From: an uncultured Lachnospiraceae bacterium | Lineage (GTDB): Bacteria > Bacillota > Clostridia > Lachnospirales > Lachnospiraceae | NCBI GenBank assembly: GCA_947177925.1 | Contig: CAMWWJ010000148.1 | Span: forward strand, 1 to 8,160 | Direction: 5' to 3' | DNA length: 8,160 nucleotides | Shown here: in pieces, positions 8,138-8,160 of the stretch | Layout of the letters: the number at the start of each line of letters is the position of its first letter | How positions within the stretch are numbered: the first letter of the stretch is position 1 | Program-made: the position numbers and the translations under genes | The notes under the pieces: model-generated | The model's input: only the letters and a program-made list of their open reading frames with translations | Database searches by the model: none | What the model was told of the DNA's origin: nothing

Positions 8138-8160
8138 TTAATCCTCTTTCCTCTTAAACA
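8138..8160 (-). other. Leader of the FAAL gene; possible tail of an upstream gene
   Basis: Only 23 bases lie upstream of the FAAL start. All three minus-strand frames reach a TAA here or just after (8156-8154, 8140-8138, 8136-8134). Any upstream same-strand gene must end at one of these, the last overlapping the FAAL start. Nothing here looks like a promoter. The tail is too short to identify any gene. Confidence 0.3.
8143..8152 (-). promoter_or_regulatory. Ribosome binding site of the FAAL gene
   Basis: Read on the minus strand, AGGAAAGAGG ends 5 bases before the ATA at 8137. This is good Shine-Dalgarno spacing for that codon and for no other. The TTG at 7972 has only AAAAGGA directly abutting it, which is too close. 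The site therefore supports initiation at 8137 despite the unusual codon. Confidence 0.6.

Noticed and set aside
8138..8160. Promoter upstream of the FAAL gene
   Set aside because: Only 23 bases are visible, mostly occupied by the ribosome site, with no -10/-35 pair. The operon start is more likely outside the window.
1..8160. CRISPR arrays, tRNA/rRNA genes, insertion sequences, terminator hairpins
   Set aside because: No direct-repeat array, RNA-gene signature, transposase motif or GC hairpin followed by a T run was seen. The window is almost completely coding.

Overview
This window is very AT-rich by eye and holds one tightly packed block of three genes, all transcribed right to left (minus strand). 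It is part of a lipopeptide-type assembly line (PKS/NRPS hybrid). The base composition, AGGAGG-like ribosome sites and resemblance to the mycosubtilin/iturin synthetase MycA and its acyltransferase FenF suggest a low-GC Bacillota host. A clostridial or Lachnospiraceae-like anaerobe is plausible, but the genus cannot be told from the sequence.

Layout in transcription order. (1) 8137-5636 encodes a fatty acyl-AMP ligase (FAAL) fused to an acyl carrier protein, followed by an unassigned C-terminal region of about 180 residues. (2) 5620-4415 encodes a free-standing malonyl-CoA:ACP acyltransferase of the FenF type, with its own C-terminal extension. (3) 4396 to beyond position 1 encodes a multidomain synthase with the order ketosynthase, ketoreductase, carrier protein, condensation domain. 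It is cut by the window edge inside the condensation domain. Gaps between genes are 15 and 18 bases, so this is almost certainly one operon. No promoter, terminator, RNA gene, repeat, CRISPR array or mobile element was seen. The operon must begin to the right of the window and continue to the left.

Inferred working. The FAAL activates a fatty acid as acyl-AMP and loads it on its fused ACP. The acyltransferase loads malonyl in trans on the carrier of the AT-less synthase. The ketosynthase joins the two and the ketoreductase makes a 3-hydroxyacyl chain. The condensation domain then passes this chain to the first amino acid of a peptide made by modules outside the window. The expected product class is a 3-hydroxyacyl lipopeptide. 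Compared with MycA, the loading unit is a separate protein and a ketoreductase stands where MycA has an aminotransferase, which would give a beta-hydroxy instead of a beta-amino tail.

The oddest local features are the FAAL start, where homology and the ribosome site point to an ATA codon with no ATG, GTG or TTG for the next 55 codons, and the unassigned FAAL C-terminal region, which may be a relic of a condensation/epimerization-fold C-lobe.
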